Positions 43,521 to 51,598 of a DNA stretch of 64,000 bases are shown in pieces. Numbering within the stretch: the first letter of the stretch is position 1; the number at the start of each line of letters is the position of its first letter. The notes beneath the pieces are model-generated. The model saw only the letters and a list, made by a program, of their open reading frames with translations. It searched no databases and was not told the DNA's origin. The stretch is from Zhengella sedimenti (lineage in GTDB: Bacteria; Pseudomonadota; Alphaproteobacteria; Rhizobiales; Rhizobiaceae). A program made the translations under genes and the position numbers. The stretch covers positions 248,001 through 312,000 of the forward strand of contig NZ_JBKFFP010000004.1 in assembly GCF_046506625.1 (NCBI RefSeq), written 5' to 3'.

Positions 43521-44303
43521 TCAAGAACCACTGCCGGCGCTGGCAAGGCCGGCATCGCCAAATGCAGCCCATCCACCGTCGACCGAGAGAACCGCGCCCG
43601 TGACATAACTGGCGGCCGGCGAACTGAGGAAATGGATCGTCTCGGCAATCTCTTCCGGTTCGGCCAGACGGCCCATGGGTGTGCGGGACGCGAGTTTATC
43701 GAAATCCACGAAACCTTCGTCGCGCAGTTTGAGAACCAGGGCTGTCTTGACGAAGCCGGGCGCGACCGCGTTCACACGGATGCCCTTGGCGGCGAACTCG
43801 CAGGCCATCGACTTCGTCATCTGGGAAATGCCGGCTTTCGCCGCGCCATAGGCATTCCGGCGCGGCAGGCCGACGACACCCGCAATGGATGAGAGATTGA
43901 CGATAGACCCGCCTCCTCCATTCATCATGATGCGCGCAGTTTCCCTGGAAACGAGGAATGTTCCGCGCAAATGGACATCGAGTACCCGCGTGAACTCCTC
44001 GGCGTCTTGTTCGAGCGTGGGCTTGTGGCCGCTGCCGATGCCGGCATTGTTCACAACCGCATCGATCCTGCCAAAGCGCGCGGTAATCGCCGCTATCGCT
44101 TCCTGCACGCTGCTTTCACAGGCAACGTCGCAGGCAAGGGCAAAACTTGCAGCCCCCTCCTCCAGACGGCCTTGCGCCTTGTCCCCGTCAATATCGAGTA
44201 TGGCAACCTCGTAACCGGCAGCCATGAAACGGCGCGCCGTGGCAAGACCCACGCCGTCGGCACCAACGGTCACGACCGCAACGCGTGTTGCGCTGTTATC
44301 CAT
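43521..44303 (-). CDS. short-chain dehydrogenase/reductase with altered glycine motif
   Basis: A 260-residue SDR. VAVVTVGADGVGLATA replaces the usual TGxxxGxG: the first Gly is Val, while the later Gly residues are kept. The remaining features are normal: AVVNNAGIGSG, NLSSIAGVVGLPRRNAYGAA with the Ser-Tyr-Lys triad, APGFVKT, and the C-terminal VTGAVLSVDGGW. The ATG at 44303 has AGGAGG upstream; an in-frame ATG at 44381 would extend it without family similarity. It is convergent with the NIPSNAP gene. Confidence 0.9.
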   Translation of the reverse strand: MDNSATRVAVVTVGADGVGLATARRFMAAGYEVAILDIDGDKAQGRLEEGAASFALACDVACESSVQEAIAAITARFGRIDAVVNNAGIGSGHKPTLEQDAEEFTRVLDVHLRGTFLVSRETARIMMNGGGGSIVNLSSIAGVVGLPRRNAYGAAKAGISQMTKSMACEFAAKGIRVNAVAPGFVKTALVLKLRDEGFVDFDKLASRTPMGRLAEPEEIAETIHFLSSPAASYVTGAVLSVDGGWAAFGDAGLASAGSGS

Positions 44304-44838
44304 GCTTTTCCTCCTGCTCGGGATCGGCTCCGCCGGCAGGCCCCGGCCAGCCCGGATACACCATATCCTGTGCACCGCCAAAGCGTCACCGCCCTCGCGG
44401 CCCTTTCATCCTTGCGAGCACTGCGCCGCCCAGGCGAACGCGCGCGCCATATGGCCGAGCGGCTCAAACCCATTCAGAGATCCACGCCGCGCAACAATGG
44501 ACGCCCCAGGTCACCGGCTCGTGACGTCGCAACCAGGCGCTGATCGAGGCGTGTTGGACGGAAGCGAGGACATTGTCAGCGCGCCTCTCATGGCGAGCGA
44601 ACAAATGCGTCTATATATTATATTTTGCTGAATTATATCGTGATAGCACTGCGCTGTCGGCAGTCCAGGACGCTGAAACGGAGGTTTGAGATCATGTTCC
44701 AACCGGTGGTGTCGGTGGCGCCATCGGTCTCGGCGCATTCCGGATTGGCCGGGTTGGTCAGGGGACCATGGCCGACAGGCCGAAGGCCCAGGCCCCGAGG
44801 AACATGCCTGCATCGACGTCCTCAAACGCCGGCGGTAG
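44304..44838. other. long intergenic region with an AT-rich core
   Basis: About 535 bases without a supported gene. The interval 44605-44650 is strongly AT-rich (TATATATTATATTTTGC on the plus strand) in otherwise GC-rich DNA and may be a promoter or a recombination-prone spot. No palindrome or repeat of note was seen. Confidence 0.4.
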
Positions 44839-44946
44839 TCAGATCGTGATGCTGGTCATGACGATGTAGATAAAGGCCGATGCCAGACCAAGGATGATCA
44901 TGGACGCCACGATCAATACGGGATCAGATGTGAATTGCTTGAGCAT
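44839..44946 (-). CDS. small single-pass membrane protein (35 residues)
   Basis: A short frame starts with ATG at 44946 and ends with TGA at 44841-44839. It encodes MLKQFTSDPVLI and then a hydrophobic helix (VASMIILGLASAFIYI, about residues 13-28), with a short polar tail. GAGAT lies about 8 bases upstream. The hydrophobic helix and ribosome site are consistent with a real small membrane protein, but no family is assigned and chance cannot be excluded. It sits next to the cold-shock cluster on the same strand. Confidence 0.45.
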   Translation of the reverse strand: MLKQFTSDPVLIVASMIILGLASAFIYIVMTSITI

Positions 44947-45039
44947 TTGGATGATCTCGATATCGCACAGAAGACGTCAACCGTCGAAACAAGGCGCTTG
45001 GTATCCACAATACTCGGTCACGTTTTTCCCGATGGACCC

Positions 45040-45231
45040 TCATGCGCCTTTTGCGGAGGGTTCGGTTTCACTGGCCAGCCGCACCTTCCGAAGCTTCTCC
45101 GTCTTGGCACGACGTGCACGTGCCTCGGTTTCGATGATGGATCGCGCTGTCCGGTCTGTTATCTCCGCTTTCGTTTCCGATTTGGACATCATCGGCTTGA
45201 ACGAAGTCCGGAGCGTCGTGCTTTCCGTCAT
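45040..45231 (-). CDS. small charged protein next to cspA
   Basis: A 63-residue highly charged, Lys/Glu/Arg-rich protein with no membrane segment. The middle reads KAEITDRTARSIIETEARAR, followed by a basic helix (RRAKTEKLRKVRLASE). Small proteins with this pattern are common next to cold-shock genes in Rhizobiales, though their function is not known to me. GGGGAG lies about 7 bases before the ATG at 45231. It is separated from cspA by a terminator-like hairpin, so it may have its own promoter. Confidence 0.65.
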   Translation of the reverse strand: MTESTTLRTSFKPMMSKSETKAEITDRTARSIIETEARARRAKTEKLRKVRLASETEPSAKGA

Positions 45232-45264
45232 TTCTGCTCCCCTGCCACTGTTGGAACATGCAAA

Positions 45265-45284
45265 GGCCGGGCGTCTGCCCGGCC
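45265..45284 (-). terminator. intrinsic-type terminator after cspA
   Basis: GGCCGGGC and GCCCGGCC form a perfect 8-base-pair stem with a 4-base loop (45265-45284). Read on the minus strand it is followed by TTTG. It lies 58 bases beyond the cspA stop and should end that message. Confidence 0.7.
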
Positions 45285-45341
45285 CTTCTCTCTCGACCAT
45301 TGGTGCCAGTACATCCGTGGTCACCGGTCGGGAACTTTGGC

Positions 45342-45551
45342 TCAGGCTACCCTGATGTGTTCGGCCACGCTCTTGCCGGTCTTGGAATCCGGCATCACTT
45401 CGTAGCTGAGCTTCTGGCCTTCGCTGATCGTCGCCATGCCCGAGCGTTCGATCGCAGAGATGTGGACGAATACGTCCTTGCTGCCGTCTTCGGGCGTGAT
45501 GAAGCCGAAGCCTTTTGAGGTGTTGAAGAACTTGACTGTTCCGGTTGTCAT
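45342..45551 (-). CDS. cspA: cold-shock protein CspA
   Basis: A 69-residue cold-shock domain RNA chaperone that melts structured RNA. Both RNA-binding motifs are intact: KGFGFI (RNP1) and VFVHIS (RNP2), preceded by GTVKFFN. AAGGAAA precedes the ATG. The 265 bases upstream are AT-rich and look like the long leader typical of cold-inducible csp genes. Downstream is a terminator hairpin and the small charged protein. Confidence 0.95.
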   Translation of the reverse strand: MTTGTVKFFNTSKGFGFITPEDGSKDVFVHISAIERSGMATISEGQKLSYEVMPDSKTGKSVAEHIRVA

Positions 45552-45816
45552 GACGATTTCCTTTCAATCGCACAAAAAGTAATTTGGCTGCCATTCTTGA
45601 AAATGACAAACCGCTACAAATCGATTCTGAAAGAGGAATATCGCCGCGGGCGCATTGCGCCAAAAACAAACTTCGACAAGCAAGATCGATGCGTTACATT
45701 TAAGAAATTATTGTGTTCGAAACAAGGACTGATGAAAAATATTTCGTTTTTATTTTTTCGACCGCCGGAACCAGATTATTTTTTCGAACGGGATTCCAGT
45801 TGGAGCGAAGCCGTAT
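45552..45816 (-). promoter_or_regulatory. AT-rich cspA leader and promoter region
   Basis: 265 bases between cspA and the second csp-like gene, clearly AT-richer than the neighbourhood, especially 45690-45790. A long untranslated leader here would fit cold-regulated csp genes, which use leader RNA structure as a thermosensor. No specific fold can be proven by eye. Confidence 0.45.
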
Positions 45817-46038
45817 TCAAGCCTGGCCCTGTTTGGCGATCACCAGGTTGACGGCATGGGCACGGCCGAAATGATCGGTCTCGATGTCGAACAGGATGGC
45901 CTGACCCGTGACCAGGCCGCCAAGCCCTGCCCGATCCAGCGCCTTGATATCGACCATGATGTCTTTTCCGCCATCATCGGGCTTGATGGCACCCAGGCCT
46001 TTGCGGCCATCGTAAGTACGAACTACACCTGTATCCAT
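45817..46038 (-). CDS. divergent cold-shock-domain protein with lost RNP motifs
   Basis: A 73-residue protein clearly related to CspA in length and pattern (GVVRTYDGRKGLGAIKPDDG). The two nucleic-acid-binding motifs have drifted: RNP1 KGFGFI is KGLGAI and RNP2 VFVH is IMVD, losing the aromatic and His contacts. It may bind another ligand, or be regulatory. It lies on the same strand as cspA and could be cotranscribed, although the AT-rich gap suggests a separate promoter. Confidence 0.85.
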   Translation of the reverse strand: MDTGVVRTYDGRKGLGAIKPDDGGKDIMVDIKALDRAGLGGLVTGQAILFDIETDHFGRAHAVNLVIAKQGQA

Positions 46039-46357
46039 TCGAATATCTCACAATTCATTTGGTAGAAACGCGCCAGAACGGCAGAAAAACCTGATCATCC
46101 ACCGGTACCGCGGGACATGCAGCACCCATGATCGCCGAAACGGCCATTGGAAGAAGCCTCGGCAGGGTACGCGCTGCGGAGGAGTTTCACAAGGCGTGAT
46201 GTGTCCATCGGCCTTTCTGCCGGGAATGTCCGTCGCCTTGCCTGTCCGCAGCCATGCGGTCCGGGACAGGTCCCGCACTTGCTCTTCACAGGCACGGGAG
46301 CCGCCCGTCGGGCAGCCGGAATTGAAGAACCCGGCCTTCGGCACTACCTGACCGCGC
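46039..46357. other. intergenic region between divergent csp-like and PhoD-like genes
   Basis: About 320 bases holding the divergent promoters of the csp-like gene and the PhoD-like gene. No gene and no clear palindrome were found. Confidence 0.4.
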
Positions 46358-47791
46358 ATGGCATTGGAACATGAAGCGCCGGTCGGTCCGGTCCTGATCC
46401 TCGATGATGTCTCGGACGGCGTCCTGCGCCTGTCGGCCCTGTTCGTCATGGCGAAGGACGAACAGCCCGCGCCGGTCATCGCGCCCGGTGGCGAGGCACC
46501 CGCGGTTCCCCTTTCCAGCTACGACCGCGCGACGGTGTGGCGCAGCCGCTTCATGCTGCCCGCAGACCGTCCTTCGGCCTATTCCTGGAACGGCAACACC
46601 TATGAGGTCGCCAGCGACCTTACCGGCGATCTTCGACTGGCCTACGTCTCCTGCAACGGGGAAGAGACAGGAGACATGGGCCGTGAAGGCTCCGAGCGGA
46701 ACGCCATGTGGGCGCGTCTGCTCGACGAACACCGGCGCGTGCCTTTCGCGCTGATGCTGCACGGGGGAGACCAGGTCTATGCCGACGAGGTCACCGAAGG
46801 GCATGAACTCAGCCGCGACTGGCCGGAAAAAATCCCGCGCGACCCGTCGCGCGCCGCTCTGGCCGACCTGAAGCACCACCTGCGCGAACGGTTCCTCGAA
46901 CGCTATCGCGCGCTCTATTCCGCGCCGCAGTTCGCATGGCTCGCGGCCCGCATCCCCTCGCTCATGCAGTGGGACGATCATGATATCTGCGACGGTTGGG
47001 GGTCGCTCCGGCAATCACGCACCTCTTCCCCGGTCGGACAATTGTTGTTCGCGGTGGCGCGCGAGAGCTTCCTCGCTTTTCAGCAGGCGGCGGGTGATGG
47101 CGACCTGCCCGCCCGTTTCGCCGACCCGGCGGGGCAGCATCTGGGCTGGGCGATCCATGGACCCGGCCTGCGCATCCTGGCACCCGACATGCGATCCGAG
47201 CGCACGCGGCGCCAGATCATGGGATCGGGCGGTTGGGCGATGATGGAGGGCGAGGCGAAGCGGGACATGCAAGGGCGCACCCTGCTGATGTCCAGTGTGC
47301 CTCTGCTTGGGCCCCGCCTGTCGCTGCTCGAGACGGTGATGGTCCTGATCCCGCGGATGCAGAAATACGAAGACGATCTGCGCGACCAATGGCAAAGCCG
47401 CGCCCACCGCGAAGAATGGCGCCGGATGCTTCGGCTTGTCAGGGACCTTGCACAACAAGACGGCCACGACATCACGTCCGTATCCGGCGAAATCCACCTG
47501 GCGACCCGCGCCGTCATGGAATTCGAGGACGGCTTGCACCTCAACCAGCTGGTTGCTTCCGGCATCGCGCATCGTGCGCCGCCGAAAGGGTGGGCGCGCT
47601 TCCTCGGCGCGCTCGCATGGTTGGGCGAGGATCCGTTGCCGGAATATCCGATCCGGATCGAGCGCATTCCAGGCCAGCGACACCGCTATGTCGCGGAGCG
47701 GAATTACCTCATCCTCGAACGAACGGCCGGACTTTGGCACGCCCGGTGGGATCTCGAGAAAAACGGCATGACGCCGCCGCTGGCGCTGTGA
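46358..47791 (+). CDS. PhoD-like metallophosphatase
   Basis: A 477-residue protein of the alkaline phosphatase D/PhoD-like metallophosphoesterase family. Metal-binding motifs are visible: LRLAYVSCNG near residue 93, LHGGDQVYADE near 133, MQWDDHDICDGWG near 206, and SGEIHLA near 380. There is no signal peptide, unlike secreted PhoD, so it is probably cytoplasmic. Substrates of this subgroup are not established; phosphodiester or phosphoester hydrolysis is expected. The ATG at 46358 is supported by the short distance to the first domain segment. Confidence 0.85.
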   Translation: MALEHEAPVGPVLILDDVSDGVLRLSALFVMAKDEQPAPVIAPGGEAPAVPLSSYDRATVWRSRFMLPADRPSAYSWNGNTYEVASDLTGDLRLAYVSCNGEETGDMGREGSERNAMWARLLDEHRRVPFALMLHGGDQVYADEVTEGHELSRDWPEKIPRDPSRAALADLKHHLRERFLERYRALYSAPQFAWLAARIPSLMQWDDHDICDGWGSLRQSRTSSPVGQLLFAVARESFLAFQQAAGDGDLPARFADPAGQHLGWAIHGPGLRILAPDMRSERTRRQIMGSGGWAMMEGEAKRDMQGRTLLMSSVPLLGPRLSLLETVMVLIPRMQKYEDDLRDQWQSRAHREEWRRMLRLVRDLAQQDGHDITSVSGEIHLATRAVMEFEDGLHLNQLVASGIAHRAPPKGWARFLGALAWLGEDPLPEYPIRIERIPGQRHRYVAERNYLILERTAGLWHARWDLEKNGMTPPLAL

Positions 47792-47843
47792 TTGTGCCCC
47801 CCGGAACCCAACCGGATTGCTGCTGCCCAATTGCTGCGGCCCA

Positions 47844-47862
47844 CATGCCCAATATGGGCATG
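47844..47862. promoter_or_regulatory. 19-base palindrome upstream of the epimerase gene
   Basis: CATGCCCA (47844-47851) and TGGGCATG (47855-47862) are perfect complements separated by 3 bases. The site lies about 90 bases before the epimerase start and after the PhoD-like stop. It could be a repressor operator or a weak stem-loop; it lacks a T-run. Confidence 0.45.
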
Positions 47863-47951
47863 CCACCCGTTGGCGGCGCAAGCGAGCGCGACTATTCCCA
47901 AGAGAGAATGGCCGGCAACGACCCGGGCGCATCAAGGCGGAGGTCGGGACG

Positions 47952-48953
47952 ATGCGTGTGATCATGATCGGCGGAACCGGCTTTCTCGGCTTCTTCACGT
48001 GCCGGGCGTTGCTCGCCCGCGGGCATGAAGTTGTCGCTGCCGGCCTCGACACCCCTGCTCCGGGCACAATGCCCGCCGGCGTCGCGACAGTAGTCTTCGA
48101 TATCCAGACGTCCACCGAAGCGGATCTCGCCAGGCTTCTGGATGGCGCCGACGCAGTCATCCACGCCGCAGGCGCCGATGGCCGCTTCTCTGGCAAGGCG
48201 CCGGTCATCGAGGCCTATCGCCGCCACAATGTCGCGCCGATCCGCAGGCTCGTCCCTGCCCTGCGGCAAGCCGGTGCGCAGCGGCTGGTGATCTTCGGCT
48301 CCTACTACACGACACTCGCCCGCGAATGCCCCGGCCTCGTGGACCTGTCGCGCAACCCCTATCCGCTCTCCCGGCAAGAGCAGATGGACGATGCCTTCGC
48401 GCTTGCCGGCAACGACATCGGCGTCGATGTCCTGGAATTGCCCTATATCTTCGGCGGGGCGCCCGGTCGCGGCACACTTTGGGGTTATCTCATGGACAAG
48501 GTCGCGGCGGACGGTCCGGTGCCGGTGCCCGGGGGCGGAACCGCCTGCGTGACGGCCGAACAGGTTGCGATGGCGGCCGCCGGTGCCGTGGAACGCGAAG
48601 GGCTTGGAACGGCATGGCCGATCGGCGGCGAAAACCTCTCCTACCGGTCGATTTATGGGCATTTCGCCGATGCGCTGGGTGTTGCGCCCGACTTCGTTGC
48701 GGTCGATCCGGATGCGCAGCGTGCCGCCGCCCTGGACCAGCGCGCCCGACTTGCCGCGGCCGGCATCGAGACCGGCTACGACCCGGAAGACGTCGCCCTC
48801 TGGCAGGAAGCGGAACTGTACATTGACCCTGAACCGGCGATGACCGCCCTCGGCTACGGCCCGGGCGACATCGCGCAAGCCATTCGCGAGACGGTGGACG
48901 CAACCAAGGTTCATGGCGGGCAGGGCCCCGCATCGCTGAGGAAACCCGCATGA
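47952..48953 (+). CDS. NAD-dependent epimerase/dehydratase family protein
   Basis: A 333-residue extended SDR. VIMIGGTGFLGFFTC gives the GxxGxxG nucleotide motif at the N-terminus, VIHAAG follows, and GSYYTTLA with the later YPLSRQEQ replaces the usual S-YxxxK (the Tyr is followed by Pro and the expected Lys is Arg), so catalysis may be atypical. Such proteins act on nucleotide sugars, lactones or aldehydes. The ATG at 47952 is used because it starts the Rossmann motif directly. It overlaps the next SDR by four bases. Confidence 0.85.
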   Translation: MRVIMIGGTGFLGFFTCRALLARGHEVVAAGLDTPAPGTMPAGVATVVFDIQTSTEADLARLLDGADAVIHAAGADGRFSGKAPVIEAYRRHNVAPIRRLVPALRQAGAQRLVIFGSYYTTLARECPGLVDLSRNPYPLSRQEQMDDAFALAGNDIGVDVLELPYIFGGAPGRGTLWGYLMDKVAADGPVPVPGGGTACVTAEQVAMAAAGAVEREGLGTAWPIGGENLSYRSIYGHFADALGVAPDFVAVDPDAQRAAALDQRARLAAAGIETGYDPEDVALWQEAELYIDPEPAMTALGYGPGDIAQAIRETVDATKVHGGQGPASLRKPA

Positions 48954-49789
48954 CCATCGAACCCGTCGCTCCCGAGACTTTCACCCCAGGCCGATTCGAC
49001 CGGCAGGTCGTTCTGGTAACCGGCTCCGGCGGCGGCATGGGGCTGGCCTGCGCGCAACGCGCCGCGCGCGAGGGCGCTTCCGTCGTTCTCTGCGACATAA
49101 ACGGCGATGCGGTTCGCAAGGCGGCGGACCATATCGTCGCCGCGGGTGGCCGTGCCCTTGGCATCTGCGCCGACATCACCCGACGCGAGGACTGCGCGGC
49201 GATGGTCATGGCCGCCGTCGACGCCTTCGGCGGTATCGACGTCGCCATCAACGCCGCCGGCGTCATGGATGGTGGCCGCGACGGTCAGCCTGCGCCGATC
49301 CATCTGGCCAGCGATACCTACCTGCGCCGTACGATGGAGATCAACGTGTTCGGTACGATGTTCGCCTGCGCTGCGGAGACGGCGCGGATGGTGGAACAGG
49401 GCCGGGGTGGCGCCATCGTCAACGTGGGGTCGACCACGGGCCTGACCGGCAGCGCGGGCACGCCCGCCTATGTCGCGAGCAAGCACGCGATAAACGGGCT
49501 GACCCGGGCAATGGCCATCGATTATGCTCCCTTTGGCATCCGCTGCAACTCTGTGAACATGGGACCTACCGATACGCCGATGCTGGAACGCGCGATGGCC
49601 TTTCTTTCCGGACACGCCGCGCCCGCCGGAACCGACGGCCCACGCCCGGCGGTAAAGCCGCGCGCCGCGATCGCACGGTTGTCCACCCCGTGGGAGCAGG
49701 CCGCCGTCATCCTCTTCGCAGCCTCCCGCGAGGCGAGCTACCTCACCGGTGCCCTGATCGCCAACGACGGTGGGTGGACCGCCTACTGA
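48950..49789 (+). CDS. short-chain dehydrogenase/reductase
   Basis: A 279-residue SDR with VVLVTGSGGGMGLACA, LCDIN (NAD preference), NVGSTTGLTG and YVASKHAINGL, and the C-terminal YLTGALIANDGGW. It overlaps the preceding epimerase gene by ATGA, so the two probably work in one pathway. It carries a 16-residue N-terminal extension before the first beta strand. Confidence 0.93.
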   Translation: MTIEPVAPETFTPGRFDRQVVLVTGSGGGMGLACAQRAAREGASVVLCDINGDAVRKAADHIVAAGGRALGICADITRREDCAAMVMAAVDAFGGIDVAINAAGVMDGGRDGQPAPIHLASDTYLRRTMEINVFGTMFACAAETARMVEQGRGGAIVNVGSTTGLTGSAGTPAYVASKHAINGLTRAMAIDYAPFGIRCNSVNMGPTDTPMLERAMAFLSGHAAPAGTDGPRPAVKPRAAIARLSTPWEQAAVILFAASREASYLTGALIANDGGWTAY

Positions 49790-50081
49790 GTCCGGCAGGC
49801 TTCGTGCCGCCCGTCCGCACGCTGATGCCCGCGATGTCCCGTCGCCGGTGATCGGCCGGCATTCATGATCAGTAGATTCCGGGCATCACCATCGGTTTCC
49901 GTCAAGCCGGCCCGGTGACGCCGGCTGTGATCGCGCGCCGAACCTGTTTTCACGACATGCCGCCAGGATTCCCCATCCTGCGGCTTTTCTTTGCACTTTG
50001 GTCCGATAATATATTGACTAAATAATTTTTCTGTCCGACGCTCCGACATCCGCGCCCGAAACACAAATGGAGGAGACGACA
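49790..50081 (+). promoter_or_regulatory. upstream region of the third TRAP operon
   Basis: 292 bases between the SDR and the TRAP dctP gene. The 49990-50035 part is AT-rich (GATAATATATTGAC) and probably contains the promoter. The exact -35 and -10 pair is ambiguous. No other gene is supported. Confidence 0.4.
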
Positions 50082-51104
50082 ATGAAGCTGGTCTACATAG
50101 GCGCCATGTGCGCCGCGCTTTTCACGGCCGTTACCGCAAGCGCCCAGGAAGTGACGCTCAAGATATCGGAACACTTTCCCATCACCCATGTCGGGTCGAA
50201 ATCGGGTGCCCAGTTTTTCATGAAACGGGTCGAGGAACTCGCGCCGGGACTCGTCAAGTTCGAACATTATCCGGGCGAACAGCTTGCCAAGGCGGCCGGC
50301 CAGCTCGATGCCGTATCCAACGGACTGACCGATCTGGCTGTCGTCGGTCTCGTCTATGTCACGGAAAAGGTTCCCCTTTCGACCGCCGTCGAATTGCCGG
50401 GCCTGTTCACGGACGCAACCGTCGGTGCGCGTGCCTTCAGGCGCCTGGCGCAGAATGACCTGATGGACGTCGAATATGCGCCCCTCAACGTGCGGCCCGT
50501 CTTCAACTTCGTGGTCACGCCATACCAGCTCATGCTCACCGGGAACGAACCGGTAACCGACCTCGAGCAGATCAAGGGCAAGAAGCTTCGGGTCGCTGGC
50601 GCCACTGGCGAACTCATTGCCAGTTCACTCGGCGCGGTTGGCGTGAAGATGTCGCCGACCGATCTCTATCTCGCGCTGGAACGCGGGGTGGTTGACGGGG
50701 CGATTTCCAACATTGCCAGCCAGTTCACCTACAAAACCCACACCCTGCTCAACTCCTGGACGACCGATGCCAGCCTCGGCAACGTCGCCTTCGGTCTCTT
50801 CATCAACGAGCGCCGCTGGCAGAGCCTGCCGGACAATGTCCGGGACGTGCTGCTCAAGGCCGGAGAGGAAACCGGGGTCAACGTGGCGCAGTCCTATATC
50901 GACGGCGACGAGAAATCGAAGGCTGAGCTCAAGGAGATGGGCAAGACAGTCTATGAATTGTCGCCAGAGGTTCAGGCCCAGATGAATGAGCGCCTGCTCG
51001 TGGTCCAGCAGGAATGGCTCGACCAGATGGCGCAGCGCAACCTGCCGGGTGCCGAAATCCTCGAAACCTTCAAGACATACGTCGCCGAGGAAGCCGCAAG
51101 ATGA
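50082..51104 (+). CDS. dctP: TRAP transporter substrate-binding protein DctP (third set)
   Basis: A 340-residue periplasmic binding protein with a clear signal peptide (residues 1-22, ending ASAQ). IKGKKLRVAG provides the carboxylate-clamping Arg and ERGVVDGAISN the conserved loop. It is preceded by GGAGGAGAC and overlaps dctQ by ATGA. Only distantly similar to the two DctP proteins of the 6-17 kb operon. The alpha-hydroxyacid oxidase at the end of this operon suggests a 2-hydroxyacid ligand. Confidence 0.93.
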   Translation: MKLVYIGAMCAALFTAVTASAQEVTLKISEHFPITHVGSKSGAQFFMKRVEELAPGLVKFEHYPGEQLAKAAGQLDAVSNGLTDLAVVGLVYVTEKVPLSTAVELPGLFTDATVGARAFRRLAQNDLMDVEYAPLNVRPVFNFVVTPYQLMLTGNEPVTDLEQIKGKKLRVAGATGELIASSLGAVGVKMSPTDLYLALERGVVDGAISNIASQFTYKTHTLLNSWTTDASLGNVAFGLFINERRWQSLPDNVRDVLLKAGEETGVNVAQSYIDGDEKSKAELKEMGKTVYELSPEVQAQMNERLLVVQQEWLDQMAQRNLPGAEILETFKTYVAEEAAR

Positions 51105-51598
51105 TCCGAAGGGTCCTCGACCTGGGGGACAAGCTCTTCATGGCCATCGCCGTCCTGGCGGTGGTGGCCATGGTCCTCTCGATCACGGTCGATGCGGCCG
51201 GGAGATACATCTTCAACAATCCCCTGTCCGGCAATTACGAATTCACCTCGCTTTTCGCCATGGTGGCGCTGACCTTCATGGGCATGCCCGCCACCTATGC
51301 GAAAGGCGGGCATATCCGTCTGGTTGCTTTCGCGCCGCTTCTCAACCGCATTCCCTGGCACCTGTCGGAACGGCTCAACGTCGCCTGTGCGCTTGCCGCG
51401 TTCGGACTGCTGGCCTGGATTTCCGGACAGGAGGCGATCCACAAGTTCGCCGTCAGGGAAACCACGCTCGGATCGATCCAGTTTCCCATGTACTGGAGCT
51501 ACGTCTGGGTTGCGCTCGGCTCGGCCTGGCTGTCGATCAGGCTGGCATTCGAACTGTTTGCACCGCAGGACATCCACCAGACGGAGCCACTTGAATGA
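51101..51598 (+). CDS. dctQ: TRAP transporter small permease DctQ (third set)
   Basis: A 165-residue four-helix subunit. DAAGRYIFNNPLSGNYEFT after helix 1 and TYAKGGHIRLV after helix 2 are typical DctQ features. It overlaps dctP and dctM by four bases each, with no hairpin in between, unlike the two other TRAP sets in this window. Confidence 0.92.
   Translation: MIRRVLDLGDKLFMAIAVLAVVAMVLSITVDAAGRYIFNNPLSGNYEFTSLFAMVALTFMGMPATYAKGGHIRLVAFAPLLNRIPWHLSERLNVACALAAFGLLAWISGQEAIHKFAVRETTLGSIQFPMYWSYVWVALGSAWLSIRLAFELFAPQDIHQTEPLE

Noticed and set aside
45597..45851. 84-codon open frame on the plus strand between the two cold-shock genes
   Set aside because: No ribosome site or known family; the region is better read as the AT-rich leader and promoter of the minus-strand cspA.
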